A stretch of DNA of 64,000 bases from Heliopora coerulea (lineage: Eukaryota; Cnidaria; Anthozoa; Scleralcyonacea; Helioporidae): assembly GCA_030142905.1 (NCBI GenBank), contig JASJOG010000078.1, positions 806,001 to 870,000 on the forward strand, written 5' to 3'. A program made the translations under genes and the position numbers. Of the stretch, positions 51,421-63,623 are shown piece by piece; positions within the stretch are counted from its first letter, which is position 1; the number at the start of each line of letters is the position of its first letter. A model generated the notes under the pieces. That model did no database searches. It was not told where the DNA came from and saw nothing but the letters and a program-made list of their open reading frames with translations.

Positions 51421-53230
51421 TGTGAAACAGTTGTGGCTTAAGTTTGTTGCATTTGTCGAATATTTGCAAAAACTCGTCAATCGGTTTAAAATGATCTTTT
51501 CGGGTCAGAGAAGAGAATAAAAGCATTAGTTGATTGATTCGAGAAGTACTTGCGAAAATATGGCAATGTTTAAAAATTAGACAATTAAGCTTTATATACG
51601 CATAAAAGCCAGAATATGGTAAGATTTAGTTAAACACCAAATAGTTGTAGGAAACTTTCCAAATACTTCTAAATTGTTCTCCTCCGCCCAAACATCATGA
51701 AACAAATCGATTTTCGTCGATTTGACGATTTGCTGTAAAAATTTCTCCAACTCGTCAAAAACGCTTTATCTCGTCGGGATAAGACGATTACTAAAACGAA
51801 CTGTGAAAAAGTTGTGGCTTAAGTTTGTTGCATTGGTCGAATGTTTCCCAAAACTCGTCAATCGGTTTAAAATGATCTTTTCGGGTCAGAGAAGAGAATA
51901 AAAGCATTAGTTGATTGATTCGAGAAGTACTTGCGAAAATATGGCAATGTTTAAAAATTGGACAATTAAGCCTTATATACGCATAAAAGCCAGAATATGG
52001 TAAGATTTAGTTAAACACCAAATAGTTGTAGGAAACTTTCCAAATACTTCTAAATTGTTCTCCTCCACCCAAACATCATGAAACAAATCGATTTTCGTCG
52101 ATTTGACGATTTGCTGTAAAAATTTCTCCAACTCGTCAAAAACGCTTTATCTCGTCGGGATAAGACGATTACTAAAACGAACTGTGAAACAGTTGTGGCT
52201 TAAGTTTGTTGCATTTGTCGAATATTTGCAAAAACTCGTCAATCGGTTTAAAATGATCTTTTCGGGTCAGAGAAGAGAATAAAAGCATTAGTTGATTGAT
52301 TCGAGAAGTACTTGCGAAAATATGGCAATGTTTAAAAATTGGACAATTAAGCCTTATATACGCATAAAAGCCAGAATATGGTAAGATTTAGTTAAACACC
52401 AAATAGTTGTAGGAAACTTTCCAAATACTTCTAAATTGTTCTCCTCCACCCAAACATCATGAAACAAATCGATTTTCGTCGATTTGACGATTTGCTGTAA
52501 AAATTTCTCCAACTCGACAAAAACGCTTTATCTCGTCGGGATAAGACGATTACTAAAACGAACTGTGAAAAAGTTGTGGCTTAAGTTTATTGCATTGGTC
52601 GAATGTTTCCCAAAACTCGTCAATCGGTTTAAAATGATCTTTTCGGGTCAGAGAAGAGAATGAAAGCATTAGTTGATTGATTCGAGAAGTACTTGCGAAA
52701 ATATGGCAATGTTTAAAAATTGGACAATTAAGCCTTATATACGCATAAAAGCCAGAATATGGTAAGATTTAGTTAAACACCAAATAGTTGTAGGAAACTT
52801 TCCAAATACTTCTAAATTGTTCTCCTCCACCCAAACATCATGAAACAAATCGATTTTTGTCGATTTGACGATTTGCTGTAAAAATTTCTCCAACTCGTCA
52901 AAAACGCTTTATCTCGTCGGGATAAGACGATTACTAAAACGAACTGTGAAACAGTTGTGGCTTAAGTTTGTTGCATTGGTCGAATGTTTCCCAAAACTCG
53001 TCAATCGGTTTAAAATGATCTTTTCGGGTCAGAGAAGAGAATAAAAGCATTAGTTGATTGATTCGAGAAGTACTTGCGAAAATATGGCAATGTTTAAAAA
53101 TTGGACAATTAAGCCTTATATACGCATAAAAGCCAGAATATGGTAAGATTTAGTTAAACACCAAATAGTTGTAGGAAACTTTCCAAATACTTCTAAATTG
53201 TTCTCCTCCACCCAAACATCATGAAACAAA

Positions 53231-55210
53231 TCGATTTTTGTCGATTTGACGATTTGCTGTAAAAATTTCTCCAACTCGTCAAAAACGCTTTATCTCGTCG
53301 GGATATGACGATTACTAAAACGAACTGTGAAACAGTTGTGGCTTAAGTTTGTTGCATTGGTCGAATGTTTCCCAAAACTCGTCAATCGGTTTAAAATGAT
53401 CTTTTCCGGTCAGATTAGAGAATAAAAGGATTAGTTGATTGATTCGAGAAGTACTTGCGAAAATATGGCAATGTTTAAAAATTGGACAATTATGCCTTAT
53501 ATAAGCATAAAAGCCAGAATATGGTAAGATTTAGTTAAACACCAAATAGTTGTAGGAAACTTTCCAAATACTTCTAAATTGTTCTCCTCCACCCAAACAT
53601 CATGAAACAAATCGATTTTCGTCGATTTGACGATTTGCTGTAAAAATTTCTCCAACTCGTCAAAAACGCTTTATCTCGTCGGGATAAGACGATTACTAAA
53701 ACGAACTGTGAAACAGTTGTGGCTTAAGTTTGTTGCATTGGTCGAATGTTTCCCAAAACTCGTCAATCGGTTTAAAATGATCTTTTCGGGTCAGAGAAGA
53801 GAATAAAAGCATTAGTTGATTGATTCGAGAAGTACTTGCGAAAATATGGCAATGTTTAAAAATTGGACAATTAAGCCTTATATACGATTAAATGCCAGAA
53901 TATGGTAAGATTTAGTTAAACACCAAATAGTTGTAGGAAACTTTCCAAATACTTCTAAATTGTTCTCCTCCACCTAAACATCATGAAACAAATCGATTTT
54001 CGTCGATTTGACGATTTGCTGTAAAAATTTCTCCAACTCGTCAAAAACGCTTTATCTCGTCGAAATAAGACGATTACTAAAACGAACTGTGAAACAGTTG
54101 TGGCTTAAGTTTGTTGCATTTGTCGAATATTTGCAAAAACTCGTCAATCGGTTTAAAATGATCTTTTCGGGTCAGAGAAGAGAATAAAAGCATTAGTTGA
54201 TTGATTCGAGAAGTACTTGCGAAAATATGGCAATGTTTAAAAATTGGACAATTAAGCCTTATATACGCATAAAAGCCAGAATATGGTAAGATTTAGTTAA
54301 ACACCAAATAGTTGTAGGAAACTTTCCAAATACTTCTAAATTGTTCTCCTCCACCCAAACATCATGAAACAAATCGATTTTTGTCGATTTGACGATTTGC
54401 TGTAAAAATTTCTCCAACTCGTCAAAAACGCTTTATCTCGTCGGGATATGACGATTACTAAAACGAACTGTGAAACAGTTGTGGCTTAAGTTTGTTGCAT
54501 TTGTCGAATATTTGCAAAAACTCGTCAATCGGTTTAAAATGATCTTTTCCGGTCAGATTAGAGAATAAAAGGATTAGTTGATTGATTCGAGAAGTACTTG
54601 CGAAAATATGGCAATGTTTAAAAATTGGACAATTATGCCTTATATAAGCATAAAAGCCAGAATATGGTAAGATTTAGTTAAACACCAAATAGTTGTAGGA
54701 AACTTTCCAAATACTTCTAAATTGTTCTCCTCCACCCAAACATCATGAAACAAATCGATTTTCGTCGATTTGACGATTTGCTGTAAAAATTTCTCCAACT
54801 CGTCAAAAACGCTTTATCTCGTCGGGATAAGACGATTACTAAAACGAACTGTGAAACAGTTGTGGCTTAAGTTTGTTGCATTGGTCGAATGTTTCCCAAA
54901 ACTCGTCAATCGGTTTAAAATGATCTTTTCGGGTCAGAGAAGAGAATAAAAGCATTAGTTGATTGATTCGAGAAGTACTTGCGAAAATATGGCAATGTTT
55001 AAAAATTGGACAATTAAGCCTTATATACGATTAAATGCCAGAATATGGTAAGATTTAGTTAAACACCAAATAGTTGTAGGAAACTTTCCAAATACTTCTA
55101 AATTGTTCTCCTCCACCTAAACATCATGAAACAAATCGATTTTCGTCGATTTGACGATTTGCTGTAAAAATTTCTCCAACTCGTCAAAAACGCTTTATCT
55201 CGTCGAAATA
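53231..55210 (+). repeat. Three-monomer (1,143-bp) duplication of a highly mutated lineage
   Basis: Marker pairs are exactly 1,143 bp apart: TCGATTTTTG (53231 and 54374), GGATATGACG (53301 and 54444), TTTTCCGGTC (53402 and 54545), TATACGATTA (53881 and 55024) and CGAAATAAG (54061 and 55204). Further linked changes are CAGATTAGAG, AAAAGGATTAG, TTATGCC, TATAAGCAT and AAATGCC. Phase 23-37 disagrees between copies (GGTC with GTTTCCC near 53360, TTGTC with ATTTGCA near 54503). One copy therefore received a different block there. Confidence 0.85.
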
Positions 55211-57419
55211 AGACGATTACTAAAACGAACTGTGAAACAGTTGTGGCTTAAGTTTGTTGCATTTGTCGAATATTTGCAAAAACTAGTCAATCGGTTTAAA
55301 ATGATCTTTTCGGGTCAGAGAAGAGAATAAAAGCATTAGTTGATTGATTCGAGAAGTACTTGCGAAAATATGGCAATGTTTAAAAATTGGACAATTAAGC
55401 CTTATATACGCATAAAAGCCAGAATATGGTAAGATTTAGTTAAACACCAAATAGTTGTAGGAAACTTTCCAAATACTTCTAAATTGTTCTCCTCCACCCA
55501 AACATCATGAAACAAATCGATTTTCGTCGATTTGACGATTTGCTGTAAAAATTTCTCCAACTCGTCAAAAACGCTTTATCTCATCGGGATAAGACGATTA
55601 CTAAAACGAACTGTGAAACAGTTGTGGCTTAAGTTTGTTGCATTTGTCGAATATTTGCAAAAACTCGTCAATCGGTTTAAAATGATCTTTTCGGGTCAGA
55701 GAAGAGAATAAAAGCATTAGTTGATTGATTCGAGAAGTACTTGCGAAAATATGGCAATGTTTAAAAATTGGACAATTAAGCCTTATATACGCATAAAAGC
55801 CAGAATATGGTAAGATTTAGTTAAACACCAAATAGTTGTAGGAAACTTTCCAAATACTTCTAAATTGTTCTCCTCCACCCAAACATCATGAAACAAATCG
55901 ATTTTCGTCGATTTGACGATTTGCTGTAAAAATTTCTCCAACTCGACAAAAACGCTTTATCTCGTCGGGATAAGACGATTACTAAAACGAACTGTGAAAA
56001 AGTTGTGGCTTAAGTTTGTTGCATTGGTCGAATGTTTCCCAAAACTCGTCAATCGGTTTAAAATGATCTTTTCGGGTCAGAGAAGAGAATGAAAGCATTA
56101 GTTGATTGATTCGAGAAGTACTTGCGAAAATATGGCAATGTTTAAAAATTGGACAATTAAGCCTTATATACGCATAAAAGCCAGAATATGGTAAGATTTA
56201 GTTAAACACCAAATAGTTGTAGGAAACTTTCCAAATACTTCTAAATTGTTCTCCTCCACCCAAACATCATGAAACAAATCGATTTTCGTCGATTTGACGA
56301 TTTGCTGTAAAAATTTCTCCAACTCGTCAAAAACGCTTTATCTCGTCGGGATAAGACGATTACTAAAACGAACTGTGAAACAGTTGTGGCTTAAGTTTGT
56401 TGCATTTGTCGAATATTTGCAAAAACTCGTCAATCGGTTTAAAATGATCTTTTCGGGTCAGAGAAGAGAATAAAAGCATTAGTTGATTGATTCGAGAAGT
56501 ACTTGCGAAAATATGGCAATGTTTAAAAATTGGACAATTAAGCCTTATATACGCATAAAAGCCAGAATATGGTAAGATTTAGTTAAACACCAAATAGTTG
56601 TAGGAAACTTTCCAAATACTTCTAAATTGTTCTCCTCCACCCAAACATCATGAAACAAATCGATTTTCGTCGATTTGACGATTTGCTGTAAAAATTTCTC
56701 CAACTCGACAAAAACGCTTTATCTCGTCGGGATAAGACGATTACTAAAACGAACTGTGAAAAAGTTGTGGCTTAAGTTTGTTGCATTGGTCGAATGTTTC
56801 CAAAAACTCGTCAATCGGTTTAAAATGATCTTTTCGGGTCAGAGAAGAGAATGAAAGCATTAGTTGATTGATTCGAGAAGTACTTGCGAAAATATGGCAA
56901 TGTTTAAAAATTGGACAATTAAGCCTTATATACGCATAAAAGCCAGAATATGGTAAGATTTAGTTAAACACCAAATAGTTGTAGGATACTTTCCAAATAC
57001 TTCTAAATTGTTCTCCTCCACCCAAACATCATGAAACAAATCGATTTTCGTCGATTTGACGATTTGCTGTAAAAATTTCTCCAACTCGTCAAAAACGCTT
57101 TATCTCGTCGGGATAAGACGATTACTAAAACGAACTGTGAAACAGTTGTGGCTTAAGTTTGTTGCATTGGTCGAATGTTTCCCAAAACTCGTCAATCGGT
57201 TTAAAATGATCTTTTCGGGTCAGAGAAGAGAATAAAAGCATTAGTTGATTGATTCGAGAAGTACTTGCGAAAATATGGCAATGTTTAAAATTTGGACAAT
57301 TAAGCCTTATATACGCATAAAAGCCAGAATATGGTAAGATTTAGTTAAACACCAAATAGTTGTAGGAAACTTTCCAAATACTTCTAAATTGTTCTCCTCC
57401 ACCCAAACATCATGAAACA

Positions 57420-57725
57420 AATCGATTTTTGTCGATTTGACGATTTGCTGTAAAAATTTCTCCAACTCGTCAAAAACGCTTTATCTCGTCGGGATATGAC
57501 GATTACTAAAACGAACTGTGAAACAGTTGTGGCTTAAGTTTGTTGCATTGGTCGAATGTTTCCCAAAACTCGTCAATCGGTTTAAAATGATCTTTTCGGG
57601 TCAGATTAGAGAATAAAAGCATTAGTTGATTGATTCGAGAAGTACTTGCGAAAATATGGCAATGTTTAAAAATTGGACAATTAAGCCTTATATAAGCATA
57701 AAAGCCAGAATATGGTAAGATTTAG
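57420..57725 (+). repeat. Less mutated relative of the 53.4-kb lineage
   Basis: GATTTTTGTCG (about 57424), GGATATGAC (57492), CAGATTAGAG (about 57602) and TATAAGCAT (about 57690) are shared with the 53.4-kb lineage. The changes TTTTCCGG, AAAAGGATT and TTATGCC are missing here. The step from 54444 to 57492 is 3,048 bp, eight monomers, so it lies in register with the others. Confidence 0.75.
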
Positions 57726-59519
57726 TTAAACACCAAATAGTTGTAGGAAACTTTCCAAATACTTCTAAATTGTTCTCCTCCACCTAAACATCATGAAACA
57801 AATCGATTTTCTTCGATTTGACGATTTGCTGTAAAAATTTCTCCAACTCGTCAAAAACGCTTTATCTCGTCGGGATAAGACGATTACTAAAACGAACTGT
57901 GAAACAGTTGTGGCTTAAGTTTGTTGCATTTGTCGAATATTTGCAAAAACTCGTCAATCGGTTTAAAATGATCTTTTCGGGTCAGAGAAGAGAATAAAAG
58001 CATTAGTTGATTGATTCGAGAAGTACTTGCGAAAATATGGCAATGTTTAAAAATTGGACAATTAAGCCTTATATACGCATAAAAGCCAGAATATGGTAAG
58101 ATTTAGTTAAACACCAAATAGTTGTAGGAAACTTTCCAAATACTTCTAAATTGTTCTCCTCCACCCAAACATCATGAAACAAATCGATTTTCGTCGATTT
58201 GACGATTTGCTGTAAAAATTTCTCCAACTCGTCAAAATCGCTTTATCTCGTCGGGATAAGACGATTACTAAAACGAACTGTGAAAAAGTTGTGGCTTAAG
58301 TTTGTTGCATTGGTCGAATGTTTCCCAAAACTCGTCAATCGGTTTAAAATGATCTTTTCGTCTCAGAGAAGAGAATAAAAGCATTAGTTGATTGATTCGA
58401 GAAGAACTTGCGAAAATATGGCAATGTTTAAAAATTGGACAATTAAGCCTTATATACGCATAAAAGCCAGAATATGGTAAGATTTAGTTAAACACCAAAT
58501 AGTTGTAGGAAACTTTCCAAATACTTCTAAATTGTTCTCCTCCACCCAAACATCATGAAACAAATCGATTTTCGTCGATTTGACGATTTGCTGTAAAAAT
58601 TTCTCTAACTCGACAAAAACGCTTTATCTCGTCGGGATAAGACGATTACTAAAACGAACTGTGAAAAAGTTGTGGCTTAAGTTTGTTGCATTGGTCGAAT
58701 GTTTCCCAAAACTCGTCAATCGGTTTAAAATGATCTTTTCGGGTCAGAGAAGAGAATGAAAGCATTAGTTGATTGATTCGAGAAGTACTTGCGAAAATAT
58801 GGCAATGTTTAAAAATTGGACAATTAAGCCTTATATACGCATAAAAGCCAGAATATGGTAAGATTTAGTTAAACACCAAATAGTTGTAGGAAATTTTCCA
58901 AATACTTCTAAATTGTTCTCCTCCACCCAAACATCATGAAACAAATCGATTTTCGTCGATTTGACGATTTGCTGTAAAAATTTCTCCAACTCGTCAAAAA
59001 CGCTTTATCTCGTCGGGATAAGACGATTACTAAAACGAACTGTGAAAAAGTTGTGGCTTAAGTTTGTTGCATTTGTCGAATATTTGCAAAAACTCGTCAA
59101 TCGGTTTAAAATGATCTTTTCGGGTCAGAGAAGAGAATAAAAGCATTAGTTGATTGATTCGAGAAGTACTTGCGAAAATATGGCAATGTTTAAAAATTGG
59201 ACAATTAAGCCTTATATACGCATAAAAGCCAGAATATGGTAAGATTTAGTTAAACACCAAATAGTTGTAGGAAACTTTCCAAATACTTCTAAATTGTTCT
59301 CCTCCACCCAAACATCATGAAACAAATCGATTTTCGTCGATTTGACGATTTGCTGTAAAAATTTCTCCAACTCGTCAAAAACGCTTTATCTCGTCGGGAT
59401 TAGACGATTACTAAAACGAACTGTGAAACAGTTGTGGCTTAAGTTTGTTGCATTGGTCGAATGTTTCCCAAAACTCGTCAATCGGTTTAAAATGATCTTT
59501 TCGGGTCAGAGAAGAGAAT

Positions 59520-60530
59520 AAAAGCATTAGTTGATTGATTCGAAAAGTACTTGCGAAAATATGGCAATGTTTAAAAATTGGACAATTAAGCCTTATATAC
59601 GCATAAAAGCCAGAATATGGTAAGATTTAGTTAAACACCAAATAGGTGTAGGAAACTTTCCAAATACTTCTAAATTGTTCTCCTCCACCTAAACATCATG
59701 AAACAAATCGATTTTCTTCGATTTGACGATTTGCTGTAAAAATTTCTCCAACTCGTCAAAAACGCTTTATCTCGTCGGGATAAGACGATTACTAAAACGA
59801 ACTGTGAAACAGTTGTGGCTTAAGTTTGTTGCATTGGTCGAATATTTGCAAAAACTCGTCAATCGGTTTAAAATGATCTTTTCGGGTCAGAGAAGAGAAT
59901 AAAAGCATTAGTTGATTGATTCGAGAAGTACTTGCGAAAATATGGCAATGTTTAAAAATTAGACAATTAAGCTTTATATACGCATAAAAGCCAGAATATG
60001 GTAAGATTTAGTTAAACACCAAATAGTTGTAGGAAACTTTCCAAATACTTCTAAATTGTTCTCCTCCACCCAAACATCATGAAACAAATCGATTTTCGTC
60101 GATTTGACGATTTGCTGTAAAAATTTCTCCAACTCGTCAAAAACGCTTTATCTCGTCGGGATAAGACGATTACTAAAACGAACTGTGAAAAAGTTGTGGC
60201 TTAAGTTTGTTGCATTGGTCGAATGTTTCCCAAAACTCGTCAATCGGTTTAAAATGATCTTTTCGGGTCAGAGAAGAGAATAAAAGCATTAGTTGATTGA
60301 TTCGAAAAGTACTTGCGAAAATATGGCAATTTTTAAAAATTGGACAATTAAGCCTTATATACGCATAAAAGCCAGAATATGGTAAGATTTAGTTAAACAC
60401 CAAATAGGTGTAGGAAACTTTCCAAATACTTCTAAATTGTTCTCCTCCACCTAAACATCATGAAACAAATCGATTTTCTTCGATTTGACGATTTGCTGTA
60501 AAAATTTCTCCAACTCGTCAAAAACGCTTT
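59520..60530 (+). repeat. Two-monomer (762-bp) duplication
   Basis: ATTCGAAAAG (normally ATTCGAGAAG) and TAGGTG recur together 762 bp apart: CGAAAAG at 59541 and 60303, TAGGTG at 59643 and 60405. Both units also have CACCTAAAC and TTTTCTTCG. The second copy has the private change CAATTTTTAAA for CAATGTTTAAA near 60329. Between them lies a monomer with ATTAGAC and AAGCTT. Confidence 0.75.
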
Positions 60531-61718
60531 ATCTCGTCGGGATAAGACGATTACTAAAACGAACTGTGAAAAAGTTGTGGCTTAAGTTTGTTGCATTTGT
60601 CGAATATTTGCAAAAACTCGTCAATCGGTTTAAAATGATCTTTTCGGGTCAGAGAAGAGAATAAAAGCATTAGTTGATTGATTCGAGAAGTACTTGCGAA
60701 AATATGGCAATGTTTAAAAATTGGACAATTAAGCCTTATATACGCATAAAAGCCAGAATATGGTAAGATTTAGTTAAACACCAAATAGTTGTAGGAAACT
60801 TTCCAAATACTTCTAAATTGTTCTCCTCCACCCAAACATCATGAAACAAATCGATTTTCGTCGATTTGACGATTTGCTGTAAAAATTTCTCCAACTCGTC
60901 AAAAACGCTTTATCTCGTCGGGATAAGACGATTACTAAAACGAACTGTGAAAAAGTTGTGGCTTAAGTTTGTTGCATTGGTCGAATGTTTCCCAAAACTC
61001 GTCAATCGGTTTAAAATGATCTTTTCGGGTCAGAGAAGAGAATGAAAGCATTAGTTGATTGATTCGAGAAGTACTTGCGAAAATATGGCAATGTTTAAAA
61101 ATTGGACAATTAAGCCTTATATACGCATAAAAGCCAGAATATGGTAAGATTTAGTTAAACACCAAATAGTTGTAGGAAACTTTCCAAATACTTCTAAATT
61201 GTTCTCCTCCACCCAAACATCATGAAACAAATCGATTTTCGTCGATTTGACGATTTGCTGTAAAAATTTCTCCAACTCGTCAAAAACGCTTTATCTCGTC
61301 GGGATAAGACGATTACTAAAACGAACTGTGAAACAGTTGTGGCTTAAGTTTGTTGCAATTGTCGAATGTTTCCCAAAACTCGTCAATCGGTTTAAAATGA
61401 TCTTTTCGGGTCAGAGAAGAGAATAAAAGCATTAGTTGATTGATTCGAGAAGTACTTGCGAAAATATGGCAATGTTTAAAAATTGGACAATTAAGCCTTA
61501 TATACGCATAAAAGCCAGAATATGGTAAGATTTAGTTAAACACCAAATAGTTGTAGGAAACTTTCCAAATACTTCTAAATTGTTCTCCTCCACCCAAACA
61601 TCATGAAACAAATCGATTTTCGTCGATTTGACGATTTGCTGTAAAAATTTCTCCAACTCGTCAAAAACGCTTTATCTCGTCGGGATAAAACGATTACTAA
61701 AACGAACTGTGAAACAGT

Positions 61719-62480
61719 TGTGGCTTAAGTTTGTTGCATTTGTCAAATATTTGCAAAAACTCGTCAATCGGTTTAAAATGATCTTTTCGGGTCAGAGAAG
61801 AGAATGAAAGCATTAGTTGATTGATTCGAGAAGTACTTGCGAAAATATGGCAATGTTTAAAAATTGGACAATTAAGCCTTATATACGCATAAAAGCCAGA
61901 ATATGGTAAGATTTAGTTAAACACCAAATAGTTGTAGGAAACTTTCCAAATACTTCTAAATTGTTCTCCTCCACCCAAACATCATGAAACAAATCGATTT
62001 TCGTCGATTTGACGATTTGCTGTAAAAATTTCTCCAACTCGTCAAAAACGCTTTATCTCGTCGGGATAAAACGATTACTAAAACGAACTGTGAAACAGTT
62101 GTGGCTTAAGTTTGTTGCATTTGTCGAATATTTGCAAAAACTCGTCAATCGGTTTAAAATGATCTTTTCGGGTCAGAGAAGAGAATGAAAGCATTAGTTG
62201 ATTGATTCGAGAAGTACTTGCGAAAATATGGCAATGTTTAAAAATTGGACAATTAAGCCTTATATACGCATAAAAGCCAGAATATGGTAAGATTTAGTTA
62301 AACACCAAATAGTTGTAGGAAACTTTCCAAATACTTCTAAATTGTTCTCCTCCACCCAAACATCATGAAACAAATCGATTTTCGTCGATTTGACGATTTG
62401 CTGTAAAAATTTCTCCAACTCGTCAAAAACGCTTTATCTCGTCGGGATAAGACGATTACTAAAACGAACTGTGAAAAAGT
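61719..62480 (+). repeat. Tandem pair of near-identical T-form monomers
   Basis: Units 61719-62099 and 62100-62480 both have TTTGTC, ATTTGCA, ATGAAAG and AAGCCTT. They differ at TTGTCAAATATT (first) against TTGTCGAATATT (second), a CpG transition. Their ends also differ: GATAAAACG with GAAACAG in the first, GATAAGACG with GAAAAAG in the second. The matching block at 50.6 kb has only one such unit, so a single-monomer duplication followed the 29-monomer event. Confidence 0.7.
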
Positions 62481-63623
62481 TGTGGCTTAAGTTTGTTGCA
62501 TTTGTCGAATATTTGCAAAAACTCGTCAATCGGTTTAAAATGATCTTTTCGGGTCAGAGAAGAGAATAAAAGCATTAGTTGATTGATTCGAGAAGTACTT
62601 GCGAAAATATGGCAATGTTTAAAAATTGGACAATTAAGCCTTATATACGCATAAAAGCCAGAATATGGTAAGATTTAGTTAAACACCAAATAGTTGTAGG
62701 AAACTTTCCAAATACTTCTAAATTGTTCTCCTCCACCCAAACATCATGAAACAAATCGATTTTCGTCGATTTGACGATTTGCTGTAAAAATTTCTCCAAC
62801 TCGTCAAAAACGCTTTATCTCGTCGGGATAAGACGATTACTAAAACGAACTGTGAAACAGTTGTGGCTTAAGTTTGTTGCATTGGTCGAATGTTTCCCAA
62901 AACTCGTCAATCGGTTTAAAATGATCTTTTCGGGTCAGAGAAGAGAATAAAAGCATTAGTTGATTGATTCGAGAAGTACTTGCGAAAATATGGCAATGTT
63001 TAAAAATTGGACAATTAAGCCTTATATACGCATAAAAGCCAGAATATGGTAAGATTTAGTTAAACACCAAATAGGTGTAGGAAACTTTCCAAATACTTCT
63101 AAATTGTTCTCCTCCACCTAAACATCATGAAACAAATCGATTTTCTTCGATTTGACGATTTGCTGTAAAAATTTCTCCAACTCGTCAAAAACGCTTTATC
63201 TCGTCGGGATAAGACGATTACTAAAACGAACTGTGAAAAAGTTGTGGCTTAAGTTTGTTGCATTTGTCGAATATTTGCAAAAACTCGTCAATCGGTTTAA
63301 AATGATCTTTTCGGGTCAGAGAAGAGAATAAAAGCATTAGTTGATTGATTCGAGAAGTACTTGCGAAAATATGGCAATGTTTAAAAATTGGACAATTAAG
63401 CCTTATATACGCATAAAAGCCAGAATATGGTAAGATTTAGTTAAACACCAAATAGTTGTAGGAAACTTTCCAAATACTTCTAAATTGTTCTCCTCCACCC
63501 AAACATCATGAAACAAATCGATTTTCGTCGATTTGACGATTTGCTGTAAAAATTTCTCCAACTCGTCAAAAACGCTTTATCTCGTCGGGATAAGACGATT
63601 ACTAAAACGAACTGTGAAACAGT

